DNA of 10,331 nucleotides from Candidatus Acetothermia bacterium (GTDB lineage Bacteria; Bipolaricaulota; Bipolaricaulia; UBA7950). The notes beneath the pieces are model-generated. The model was not told the DNA's origin. It made no database searches and worked only from the letters and a program-made list of their open reading frames with translations. How positions within the stretch are numbered: the first letter of the stretch is position 1; every line of letters starts with the position of its first letter. Shown piece after piece: positions 1 through 6,305 of this stretch. The position numbers and the translations under genes were made by a program. The stretch lies in assembly GCA_003535305.1 (NCBI GenBank), contig DOHL01000108.1, positions 749 through 11,079 of the forward strand, written 5' to 3'.

Positions 1-1760
1 GCAGCGCTCTGCGCCTCTTTATACGCCTCTTCGGCAAGCTGATGCGAAGCCGTTGCCAGTTCATCTATCGCTTTCTTTATCTCTTCGCTTGGTGTCTGTT
101 GCGATAATTTTCCCTGCAAGCGACGCACTTTTTCTTCTATCTCCGCGCGTTTCTCCTGCGATATCTTCTCTCCCAGCTCATTTAAGCTCTTCTCCACCGA
201 GTAAATAAGCTGATCGGCCTGATTGCGAATTTCAATCTCCTCAGCCCGGCGCTTATCCTCTTCGGCATGTGCCTCTGCTTCTTGCTGCATCTGTTTGATT
301 TCTGTCTCTGAGAGACGAGAGCTATCTGTGATCGTGATCGAGGCGCTCTTCTCCGTTGCTTTATCCTGCGCGGTGACATGGAGTATTCCATCGGCGTCGA
401 TATTGAAGATGACATCTATTTGCGGAATTCCTCGCGGCGCAGGAGGTATGCCAGAGAGCTGGAATTTTCCCAGTGATTTGTTATCAGCGGCCATCTTCCG
501 CTCTCCCTGAACGACATGGATTTCCACACTCGGTTGATTATCTTCTGCTGTGGTGAATGTCTTTGTCTTTTCAGTGGGGATCGTCGTGTTCCGTTCAATG
601 AGCGGAGTAGCAACACCGCCTAATGTCTCGATCGAGAGTGTCAGCGGAGTTACGTCGAGAAGGACTAACTCATCGACATCACCGGTCAGTATTGCACCCT
701 GAATTGCTGCACCGCGGGCGACGACCTCATCCGGGTTGATCTCCTTATTGATCTTGCCGGGAAGTATCTTTTCCAATAGTGCTTGCACTTTAGGAATGCG
801 GATGGACCCCCCTACCAGCACCAGTTGATCAATTGTATCAGCATCCTTACCGGCTGTCTGTAGTGTGGCCTCCACGATGTTGGTGGTCCGCATCAGAAGA
901 TCATCGATCAATTGTTCCAGCTTGGCCCGTGTGAGTCGCTTCTCCAAATGTTTAGGACCGGTCTGATCTGCGGTGATATAGGGCAGATTGATCGTCGTTT
1001 CCATACGGGACGAAAGCTCCATCTTTGCGGCTTCTGCAGCATCTTTTAGCCGTTGCTTCGCGCTGGGATCGCTGCGTAGATCAATCCCTGTATCACGCCG
1101 AAATTCATCGGCCAACCAATCGATGATCCGCTTGTCAAAATCATCTCCGCCTAATTGTGCATCACCATCAGTAGCTAATACTTCAAATACTCCCTCACCG
1201 ATCTCCAGAATAGAGACGTCGAAAGTCCCTCCTCCAAGGTCGTAAACAAGGATAGTCTGTTCTCCTTCCTTATCCAGGCCGTAGGCGAGTGATGCAGCAG
1301 TCGGTTCATTGATGATCCGCTGCACCTCCAAACCGGCAATTTTACCGGCATCCTTCGTCGCCTGACGCTGTGAATCGTTAAAATAAGCAGGAACGGTGAT
1401 TACTGCTTTGGATATCTTTCTTCCCAGATGTGCTTCCGCATCCTGCTTTAACTTCTGGAGAATCATTGCTGAAATCTGCTCTGGTGAGTACTGATCAACT
1501 TTACCATTATGCTCGATTTTGATTCGATGGTCAGTGCCCATCTTTCGTTTGATCGAAGCAATGGTATGCGCCGGGTTGGTGACCGCTTGCCGCTTGGCCA
1601 ACCTTCCCACCAAGCGCTCGTTATTGTCGGTAAATGCAACGACTGAAGGGGTGACGCGTTCTCCTTCAGCGCTGTTAATTACAACCGCCTCACCGCCCTC
1701 AACTACTGCTGCGCACGAATTGGTAGTACCAAGATCTATGCCGATTATCTTTTCGCTCAT
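1..1760 (-). CDS. dnaK: Molecular chaperone DnaK (Hsp70), C-terminus cut by window edge
   Basis: DnaK is the ATP-driven cytoplasmic Hsp70 that binds exposed hydrophobic segments of unfolded proteins with DnaJ and GrpE. About 586 codons are visible; families usually run 600-640, so only the tail is missing. The ATPase domain shows the phosphate-1 motif GIDLGTTNS (7-15), VPAYFNDSQRQATKDAG (124-139), NEPTAASLAYG (151-161) and the phosphate-2 loop DLGGGTFDVS (174-183). The interdomain linker LVLLDVTPLTLSIETLGG (365-382) leads into the substrate-binding domain, followed by the charged helical lid from about residue 480. The segment around residues 71-92 is short, as in Gram-positive DnaK, and lacks the Gram-negative insertion. 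The adenosine-motif segment reads GGSIRIP (317-323), where S or T is commoner than I at the fourth position. The start ATG overlaps the grpE stop by one base (TAATG), with GGAGG 10 nt upstream. dnaJ may follow beyond the left edge. Confidence 0.98.
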   Translation of the reverse strand, partial: MSEKIIGIDLGTTNSCAAVVEGGEAVVINSAEGERVTPSVVAFTDNNERLVGRLAKRQAVTNPAHTIASIKRKMGTDHRIKIEHNGKVDQYSPEQISAMILQKLKQDAEAHLGRKISKAVITVPAYFNDSQRQATKDAGKIAGLEVQRIINEPTAASLAYGLDKEGEQTILVYDLGGGTFDVSILEIGEGVFEVLATDGDAQLGGDDFDKRIIDWLADEFRRDTGIDLRSDPSAKQRLKDAAEAAKMELSSRMETTINLPYITADQTGPKHLEKRLTRAKLEQLIDDLLMRTTNIVEATLQTAGKDADTIDQLVLVGGSIRIPKVQALLEKILPGKINKEINPDEVVARGAAIQGAILTGDVDELVLLDVTPLTLSIETLGGVATPLIERNTTIPTEKTKTFTTAEDNQPSVEIHVVQGERKMAADNKSLGKFQLSGIPPAPRGIPQIDVIFNIDADGILHVTAQDKATEKSASITITDSSRLSETEIKQMQQEAEAHAEEDKRRAEEIEIRNQADQLIYSVEKSLNELGEKISQEKRAEIEEKVRRLQGKLSQQTPSEEIKKAIDELATASHQLAEEAYKEAQSA

Positions 1761-2296
1761 TATTTATCATCCTCCGTCTGCTTTTTACCGACCTTCACCT
1801 TGCTCGGCCTGATAACACGGCCGGATCTGTAGTATCCCTGTTCAAACTCCTCTAAAATTATCTTGTCCTCTTTGTCTGTAGGAACTGTAAGCAGCGCTTC
1901 ATGACAGACAGGATCAAAGAGATTCCCGACCGCTTCAATTGGGGTAATCTCTTTCTGCCGCAATATATCGTCAAGCTGGGCAAATATCTTCTCCATCCCT
2001 TTGACGAACGCTTCTGTGTCATCATTGCCGTTAAAGGAAGTAAAGGCTCGTTTCATATTGTCGTATAACGGAAGGAAAGAGAGAATTTCCCGATCAGAGA
2101 CTCTCTTTTCAAGGAAGAGCATCTCTTTTGCCGCCCGTTTCTTGTAATTTTCAAAATCGGCCTGAAGCCGCTTGAGCCGATCGATTAGCTCTTTCTGTTC
2201 TTCTTCTTTTTCCGCAAGTTTATCTTGCTTGTTTGGAGTAGGTGTATCCCCAAGCTGTTTTTCGTCAACTTGTTGTTCATTAACTGTTATGTCCAT
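1760..2296 (-). CDS. grpE: Nucleotide exchange factor GrpE
   Basis: GrpE is the dimeric cochaperone that releases ADP from DnaK and so resets the chaperone cycle. The 178-residue protein has the family layout. An acidic, glutamine-rich disordered N-terminus (1-30) precedes a long charged helix that forms the dimer coiled coil (about 30-75, containing RLKRLQADFENYKKRAAKE). The C-terminal beta domain that wedges into the DnaK nucleotide cleft contains NLFDPVCHEALLTVPT (125-140) and the closing YYRSGRVIRPSKVKV signature. A near-perfect Shine-Dalgarno, AGGAGGTGA (2303-2311), lies 6 nt before the ATG, the best ribosome site in the window. It is 53 bp downstream of hrcA, and its stop overlaps the dnaK start by one base. 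It should be co-transcribed from the CIRCE-controlled hrcA promoter. Confidence 0.97.
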   Translation of the reverse strand: MDITVNEQQVDEKQLGDTPTPNKQDKLAEKEEEQKELIDRLKRLQADFENYKKRAAKEMLFLEKRVSDREILSFLPLYDNMKRAFTSFNGNDDTEAFVKGMEKIFAQLDDILRQKEITPIEAVGNLFDPVCHEALLTVPTDKEDKIILEEFEQGYYRSGRVIRPSKVKVGKKQTEDDK

Positions 2297-2349
2297 TTAT
2301 CGTCACCTCCTGGTTCAATAAAAAGAAATTATTCCATAATTTAGACTTT

Positions 2350-3369
2350 TTAAGTTGTGGTCAATACTCCTTTCAGTCGCTGCGCAAAATAGCTGGTAGC
2401 AGAAACTGCTTTTGCATAATCCATCCATAACGGCCCGATAGCCCCCAAAACTCCGGCATGTGTCCCGTAATCAGCCGTTATAATCGCATAATCACTAATA
2501 TCAGCAAGCGGATAATCGCCGATAGATGCGACGATGCCCGTCTGTCCCTGTCGGATTTCGGTGATCGCTTCGATAAACGACCCTTCATCATCTATTAACT
2601 CGATCAATCCGGTCAGGTTACGCAATGATTCTTCAGCAGTGATTCCTTCCGCTTTCTTTACCATGTTATAGATGCCTTCACAGTAAATATGGCGATGCAG
2701 TTTCCGTTTCAGCAAATTTCCCAAAACAATCATTATACTACTTACTGCCTTACTATGCCAACCCTCATGGTCTTTGCCGTAGGCCAAAGTTCGTAAATCT
2801 TCCAACTTCATCCCATGGAAATTGTAGTTGATGACGGCGGTAGCTTCATCGATCTCATCGATAGACAGGTGTTCTTCGAGTTCCGTAATACCACTTTCAA
2901 TGAACCCCAAATCAGATACGATCACCACTAACACTGCTTGCGGACGTTGGCTGGTAATGGTCACGTAGTCAAATTTGGTCTCCTCCAGCTGCGGAGGGAT
3001 AACGAACCCTACCACTTCTGTTGTATTGGCGAGCAACAGTGCGGTATGCTGTAATAAGTCATCGATATCAAAGTATTTCATCTGATAGGATTCAATCACC
3101 TGAAATGAATCTTGTTGGATCACCTCTGAAAGCTCTAATAACCAGTTTACGAAAAACCGATATCCCTTGGGCGTCGGAGTCCGTCCGGCAGATGAATAAG
3201 CCCTTTCAATATACCCTTTCTCCTCCAGTTTATTCATGTTGTTACGCACTGTGGCGGAACTGATCGGCAAGTTATAATCCCGGAGAAGGGTACGCGAAGA
3301 TACCGGCTCCTGTTTCTTGATATAATGATCAATGATCGCTTTTAAGATCAGGTTTTGTCTCTCTTCCAT
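2350..3369 (-). CDS. hrcA: Heat-inducible transcription repressor HrcA
   Basis: HrcA is the dimeric repressor that binds CIRCE operators upstream of chaperone operons and loses activity on heat stress; in B. subtilis GroEL keeps it folded. The 339 residues match the family size of about 340-350. The N-terminal winged helix covers about 1-57, with PVSSRTLLRDYNLPISSATVR (split as PVSSRTLLRDY, NLPISSATVR) containing the recognition helix. Next is the family hallmark SSAGRTPTPKGYRFFV (59-74), then the GAF-like middle domain and the dimerisation region. Near the C-terminus the usually strongly conserved GPTRMDY reads GPLWMDY (312-318), a two-residue change that I confirmed in the DNA. The ATG is the only start after the nearest in-frame upstream stop, but its Shine-Dalgarno is weak. 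First gene of hrcA-grpE-dnaK, and autoregulated through the CIRCE at 3391-3417. Confidence 0.97.
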   Translation of the reverse strand: MEERQNLILKAIIDHYIKKQEPVSSRTLLRDYNLPISSATVRNNMNKLEEKGYIERAYSSAGRTPTPKGYRFFVNWLLELSEVIQQDSFQVIESYQMKYFDIDDLLQHTALLLANTTEVVGFVIPPQLEETKFDYVTITSQRPQAVLVVIVSDLGFIESGITELEEHLSIDEIDEATAVINYNFHGMKLEDLRTLAYGKDHEGWHSKAVSSIMIVLGNLLKRKLHRHIYCEGIYNMVKKAEGITAEESLRNLTGLIELIDDEGSFIEAITEIRQGQTGIVASIGDYPLADISDYAIITADYGTHAGVLGAIGPLWMDYAKAVSATSYFAQRLKGVLTTT

Positions 3370-3390
3370 AATTGTCTCATTTAGGTTATT

Positions 3391-3417
3391 TTAGCACTCA
3401 TGCTACCTGTCTGCTAA
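3391..3417. promoter_or_regulatory. CIRCE operator (HrcA binding site)
   Basis: The CIRCE consensus is TTAGCACTC-N9-GAGTGCTAA. Here the arm at 3391-3399 is a perfect TTAGCACTC, the spacer at 3400-3408 is exactly 9 bp, and the arm at 3409-3417 is GTCTGCTAA, which matches 7 of 9 bases. It begins 22 bp upstream of the hrcA start codon and overlaps the predicted transcription start, the usual place for HrcA to block initiation. Only one copy was seen in the window. Confidence 0.9.
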
Positions 3418-3418
3418 T

Positions 3419-3447
3419 ATAATAACGGAGAAGGACTACCATGTCAA
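3419..3447 (-). promoter_or_regulatory. Sigma-A-type promoter of hrcA-grpE-dnaK
   Basis: Read on the minus strand, a perfect -35 box TTGACA (3447-3442) is followed by a 17-bp spacer and the -10 box TATTAT (3424-3419; 5 of 6 to consensus). Initiation would fall near 3412, inside the CIRCE element, giving a leader of about 40 nt before hrcA. The geometry of promoter, operator and gene is mutually consistent, which supports all three calls. Confidence 0.8.
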
Positions 3448-3542
3448 CATCCATGAAAACAACGTGGGGTGATCTTGGCGAGAGAAAGAAAGCTGAAGCT
3501 CCCGCAAATTTTACAACATCACTGCTAACAAGAAGCCGGTGA
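3441..3542 (+). CDS. Possible 33-residue peptide divergent from hrcA (doubtful)
   Basis: A short frame beginning MSTSMKTTWGDLGERKKAEA runs from the hrcA promoter region into the 3' end of the DUF456 gene on the opposite strand. Two things favour it. AGAAGG lies 6 nt before the ATG, a good ribosome site, and a perfect TATAAT occurs upstream at 3418-3423 on the plus strand. Against it, no convincing -35 box is found 16-18 bp upstream of that TATAAT, the frame is short and polar, and its last 32 bp are antisense to a real gene. I do not recognise the peptide. It is listed because promoter-like and ribosome-site-like signals coincide, not because the product is known. Confidence 0.2.
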   Translation: MSTSMKTTWGDLGERKKAEAPANFTTSLLTRSR

Positions 3543-3993
3543 TCATTACGATCCCGATGATCAACCTTGCAATCACACCACCGGCGATTCCGACGAATGC
3601 GCCGACGCCGACCTTCAGTGCTTGTTCCAATGAACCTTTGGCGATAAATTCACCTGCTATCGCTCCCAATATAGGGCCGATAATTATGCCGATAAATCCC
3701 AATGTAAAGAGCCCGATGACTATGCCGACTATGCTGCCGACAACAGCTGCGCGGGAACCGTTGTATCGCTTCACTCCGACCATGCCCGCAATATAATCAA
3801 CTGCATATATGAGCGCGACAAGTATTGCCTGCCCAATCCAGAATCCTAATCCCAGTTCGTAAAAACCCGCCAGCAGACCATAGACGACCATCCCGGACAA
3901 AATCAACGGCGCGCCTGGCAAGACCGGCAGCAGCAAGCCGGCCAAGCCGATGGCCATAATGATCAATGCGACGATGAGTCCTATCCAGTCCAT
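3511..3993 (-). CDS. DUF456 family small membrane protein
   Basis: This is a 160-residue, very hydrophobic integral membrane protein of the DUF456 family, whose biochemical role is unknown. N-terminal segments at about 3-25 and 28-47 flank the family motif LLLPVLPGAPLI (20-31). A third segment lies at about 52-70. The glycine-rich stretch GSIVGIVIGLFTLGFIGIII (86-105) and IGPILGAIAGEFI follow; their small-residue spacing resembles glycine-zipper helix packing. A last segment at about 130-158 ends the protein with no soluble tail. The start is set by homology, because there is no purine-rich ribosome site in the 32 bp between rsfS and this ATG. It is probably the last gene of the lcp-rsfS-DUF456 transcript. 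I see no convincing terminator between its stop and the hrcA promoter, so read-through into hrcA is possible. Confidence 0.85.
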   Translation of the reverse strand: MDWIGLIVALIIMAIGLAGLLLPVLPGAPLILSGMVVYGLLAGFYELGLGFWIGQAILVALIYAVDYIAGMVGVKRYNGSRAAVVGSIVGIVIGLFTLGFIGIIIGPILGAIAGEFIAKGSLEQALKVGVGAFVGIAGGVIARLIIGIVMITGFLLAVML

Positions 3994-4025
3994 AACAAAA
4001 CGGGTTGCAGGAAAGAAGTATTCTT

Positions 4026-4394
4026 TTACATAGAGGAGTTTTCTTGGTGTACTACGTAACAGGATTGCTTAATGTCGATCATACAATCGTTCCACAACGA
4101 ATCGAGATCATAAAACTGCCGCATTTCTCGTTGAAAGATATGGATTACTAAACTACCGTAATCAAGGAGAACCCAACTGCGCTCTGCGGCTCCTTCCTTG
4201 TGAATTGCTTGTAAAGGGAGAGCGGACAACAGGGCATTGACGATTGCCTGCACATGCGTTGGATTATCGCCCGAAGCGATCAGAAAATAGCTGACCGGCA
4301 TAGAGGTATCTCTCATGTCAAGGACGATCACGTCCTCACCCTTCTTATCGTCAATAAGCGCGATCGCTTCTCTTAGCAGGAGAAGATCATCCAT
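4026..4394 (-). CDS. rsfS: Ribosome silencing factor RsfS (Iojap/RsfA family)
   Basis: RsfS binds ribosomal protein L14 on the large subunit and blocks joining of the 30S subunit, lowering translation when nutrients are scarce. The 122 residues fit the usual 105-130. Family features in order are the N-terminal helix (LREAIALIDDKKGEDVIVLD), the strand YFLIASGDNPTHVQAI (36-51), EGAAERSWVLLDYG (67-80), VIHIFQREMRQFYDLDSLW (83-101). The frame stays open upstream as far as 4499. I place the start at 4394 because homology begins at MDDLLLL and the longer reading lies inside the lcp gene. The ATG overlaps the lcp stop by 8 nt, which implies translational coupling, and no strong ribosome site precedes it. 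Linkage of lcp with rsfS recalls the nadD-lcp-rsfS neighbourhoods of Gram-positive bacteria. Confidence 0.93.
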   Translation of the reverse strand: MDDLLLLREAIALIDDKKGEDVIVLDMRDTSMPVSYFLIASGDNPTHVQAIVNALLSALPLQAIHKEGAAERSWVLLDYGSLVIHIFQREMRQFYDLDSLWNDCMIDIKQSCYVVHQENSSM

Positions 4395-5568
4395 TGGGCA
4401 CCGCGAACCTTTCTCCCACAATAAGGAGGAGATCGGTTCCAGCAGGCACTCGCTCGCGCACCGCTCTGTAGCGCGGCCCGAACTCTTCAGGAGAGACAAT
4501 TAATGTGCCGGGAGGCAGCACATCTTTGAGTAGTTGTGCTTTGCGCTCGATTCCAGCAAGGGTAATGATGTATGTATTTTGATAGTCAAAGGCGTCTGCA
4601 TTTCCCACATGCGGCACAACGAAACCCAACTCGCGCAGGAAAGCCCCGGTATGAGAGGCCAGAAGGCGAACACCACTCCCATTCAACACACTTACCGATA
4701 TCTCGCTCCGTGTTAATATATCGACCTGTTTGACGATCTCAGTTACGACTTGCGCCATTTTGACGACTTCTATTTGCTGATAGCTTACTCCATCGATGCG
4801 GATTGGAGTGCTCGGCACGACCGCCATCTGAAATTCCTCTATTTGCGCAGCGTGGATTATTCTTGCCAGATCATACATATCGAATACAGAGAGATTCGTC
4901 TGTAGATGATCCCGCGCAGTTCTGATCAATCCCCTTATTGTAGCGAAATCTTGCCGATGGAGACCCTTCTTCCATAAGGCGGTCAAAAGCTGTTGCTGGC
5001 GTCTCATGCGTCCGATATCAGCATAGATGAAATCACGGTAGCGGACGAAATCGAGCGCTGTGGCGCCATCAAGTTTCTGTTTTCCCGGCGCGATATTGAT
5101 ATGAATCGGGGGATCAGCAGCCTGATCAACGTAATACATCGGTTCTTCGACGACAAGCGTCACTCCTCCGAGAAGGTCGATGATTTGAGCGAACCCCTCG
5201 AAATCGATAGCAAGATAAAACTGAATTGGAATTCCCAATAAATCACTGACGACCTGACGGGTCAGTTCTCCACCACCTTGCGGATAGGCAAAGTTCAACT
5301 TAGTAAAAGTGCCATCAGGAAATCTTACCCGCAAATCACGCGGCACAGAAAGGAGCGACACCTCTCCTTGCGGAGTTACACTCACAACGACGACAGTATC
5401 GCTACGGGTAATTCCTTCTACGTAATCGAGGCCGAGAACGAGAATATTCGCTCGTTCTTCGGCGCGGAAAAGACGATCGATACCACGCTGCGCGATAAAG
5501 AACCACCCGGCGACAAGCGCTAATCCTAGTATTACTACTCCGCTGATAATAGCGATCCGTATTTTCAT
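4387..5568 (-). CDS. LytR-CpsA-Psr (LCP) family cell-wall polymer transferase with LytR_C domain
   Basis: LCP enzymes sit on the outer face of the membrane and transfer lipid-linked glycopolymers, such as teichoic acid or capsule, onto peptidoglycan. The 393 residues show a short cytoplasmic start and a single membrane anchor (about 5-26). The LCP domain carries the lipid-phosphate-binding arginines and acids: NILVLGLD (41-48), RSDTVVVVSV (55-64), SVPRDLRV (74-81) and VRYRD with ADIGRMRRQQQLL (175-195). A LytR_C domain follows (about 288-386), opening with ISVSVLNGSG (290-299). An A8G8 tract lies directly before the ATG in place of a normal Shine-Dalgarno. It is the first gene of the lcp-rsfS-DUF456 block and is read from the divergent promoter at 5633-5661. 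Which polymer it attaches cannot be told from this window. Confidence 0.92.
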   Translation of the reverse strand: MKIRIAIISGVVILGLALVAGWFFIAQRGIDRLFRAEERANILVLGLDYVEGITRSDTVVVVSVTPQGEVSLLSVPRDLRVRFPDGTFTKLNFAYPQGGGELTRQVVSDLLGIPIQFYLAIDFEGFAQIIDLLGGVTLVVEEPMYYVDQAADPPIHINIAPGKQKLDGATALDFVRYRDFIYADIGRMRRQQQLLTALWKKGLHRQDFATIRGLIRTARDHLQTNLSVFDMYDLARIIHAAQIEEFQMAVVPSTPIRIDGVSYQQIEVVKMAQVVTEIVKQVDILTRSEISVSVLNGSGVRLLASHTGAFLRELGFVVPHVGNADAFDYQNTYIITLAGIERKAQLLKDVLPPGTLIVSPEEFGPRYRAVRERVPAGTDLLLIVGERFAVPNG

Positions 5569-5569
5569 T

Positions 5570-5585
5570 CCCCCCCCTTTTTTTT
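5570..5585. repeat. Mononucleotide tract (C8T8 on plus; A8G8 on lcp mRNA)
   Basis: Eight C (5570-5577) and eight T (5578-5585) adjoin. On the lcp transcript this is A8G8 followed by one A and then the start codon. The G run occupies the place of the Shine-Dalgarno but with about 1 nt spacing. Such tracts are prone to slippage in replication and to miscalling in sequencing. Confidence 0.9.
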
Positions 5586-5593
5586 GCGCTTTG

Positions 5594-5619
5594 ACCAGCT
5601 CTCTTTTACTTTTGCTGGT
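5594..5619. other. 26-bp dyad in the lcp leader
   Basis: ACCAGC (5594-5599) and GCTGGT (5614-5619) are exact inverted repeats 14 bp apart. The dyad lies between the predicted lcp -10 box and the lcp start codon, so it could be a leader RNA hairpin with a 14-nt loop or a protein site. There is no following U run suited to a terminator on the lcp strand. Confidence 0.4.
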
Positions 5620-5632
5620 GATTTTCCCTTAT

Positions 5633-5661
5633 AATTTACTGGTTTCAGCAGGAAATGTCAA
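5633..5661 (-). promoter_or_regulatory. Putative promoter of lcp-rsfS-DUF456
   Basis: On the minus strand TTGACA (5661-5656) is followed by a 17-bp spacer and TAAATT (5638-5633; 4 of 6 to the -10 consensus). Initiation near 5626 would give a leader of about 58 nt. The -35 box is the left end of the palindrome at 5656-5675. Confidence 0.55.
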
Positions 5662-5675
5662 CTATATAGTTGACA
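5656..5675. promoter_or_regulatory. Perfect 20-bp palindrome joining two divergent -35 boxes
   Basis: TGTCAACTATATAGTTGACA is identical to its own reverse complement. Each outer six bases read outward as TTGACA, the -35 consensus, giving one divergent -35 box per strand separated by the central CTATATAG. The symmetry stops at the next base on each side. A dimeric regulator bound here would cover both promoters; no regulator other than HrcA is encoded in the window, and the site is not CIRCE-like. Confidence 0.6.
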
Positions 5676-5697
5676 ATATGCCGGATGATGGTATCCT
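5670..5697 (+). promoter_or_regulatory. Putative promoter of the AMMECR1-mtaB-phoH block
   Basis: TTGACA (5670-5675), a 16-bp spacer and TATCCT (5692-5697; 4 of 6) form a plausible sigma-A promoter, with initiation near 5704 and a leader of about 100 nt. An alternative is the perfect TATAAT at 5630-5635, but its best -35 (TTTACT, 5605-5610) is 19 bp away and weak. Confidence 0.5.
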
Positions 5698-5801
5698 TAC
5701 CCTTACCGATCGAGGAGGGTGAGCGTCCATCGTTGCGGAAGAGAGTAACATAATCAATATACATTCTATCTTAGGAGTCAGATGGTTGTCTCAAACTATC
5801 G

Positions 5802-6305
5802 ATGGATAACTTTGTTCAACTTGCAAAAACAGCTGTTGAGACGTATATCCGCTGCGGTGAGGCGATTGTTCCTCCGGATCCTTTGCCTTTGGCGATGAAA
5901 GAACAAGCCGGTGTCTTTGTCTCTCTCAAAAAAGAGGGTAGATTACGCGGGTGTATCGGCACTTTCCTCCCAGAGAAAGAGAATATAGCAGAGGAGATCA
6001 TTGCCAATGCGATCAGAGCTGCTACGCTGGACCATCGATTTCCCCCGATTAAAGAAGTAGAATTAGCAACGATCGACTACACAGTCGATCTTCTATCTCC
6101 TCCTGAGAAATGCACAGAAGACGATCTTGACCCAAAGCAATTTGGCCTGCTTGTAGAGGCAGGAGAGCGGCGCGGTCTGCTTCTCCCTGATCTACCTGAT
6201 ATAATTACTGTAGAGGAACAATTACGCATCGCTCGCATGAAGGCGGGGATACCACTAAAGACACCGGTCCGGATATATCGCTTTACTGTAAAGAGACATA
6301 GATGA
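5802..6305 (+). CDS. AMMECR1 domain protein
   Basis: This is a 167-residue stand-alone AMMECR1 domain, a fold found in bacteria, archaea and eukaryotes with no settled biochemical activity. The family hallmark LRGCIGT is at 48-54, preceded by GVFVSLKKEGR (37-47). DHRFPPIKEVEL (77-88), YTVDLLSPPEKC (93-104), RRGLLLPDLPDI (123-134), TVEEQLRIARMKAGI (136-150) and the closing YRF (159-161) follow in the normal order. The domain is complete and not truncated. The start is ATG 5802, the only usual start codon in frame after a stop at 5772-5774. No Shine-Dalgarno precedes it; the best one, AGGAG at 5773-5777, serves an out-of-frame ATG at 5782. Its last four bases overlap the mtaB start (ATGA), which suggests coupled translation with a tRNA-modifying radical SAM enzyme. 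Confidence 0.92.
   Translation: MDNFVQLAKTAVETYIRCGEAIVPPDPLPLAMKEQAGVFVSLKKEGRLRGCIGTFLPEKENIAEEIIANAIRAATLDHRFPPIKEVELATIDYTVDLLSPPEKCTEDDLDPKQFGLLVEAGERRGLLLPDLPDIITVEEQLRIARMKAGIPLKTPVRIYRFTVKRHR

Noticed and set aside
3483..3505. Terminator between DUF456 and hrcA (AGCTGAAGCT repeat)
   Set aside because: The arms are 4 bp with a 2-bp centre, too tight for a hairpin, and no U run follows.
4395..4499. Longer N-terminus for RsfS
   Set aside because: It lies wholly within the lcp coding region, and family similarity begins at the internal ATG 4394.
5715..5745. Short GTG-started leader peptide after GGAGG
   Set aside because: The ribosome site abuts the GTG with no spacing, and the frame ends after nine codons.
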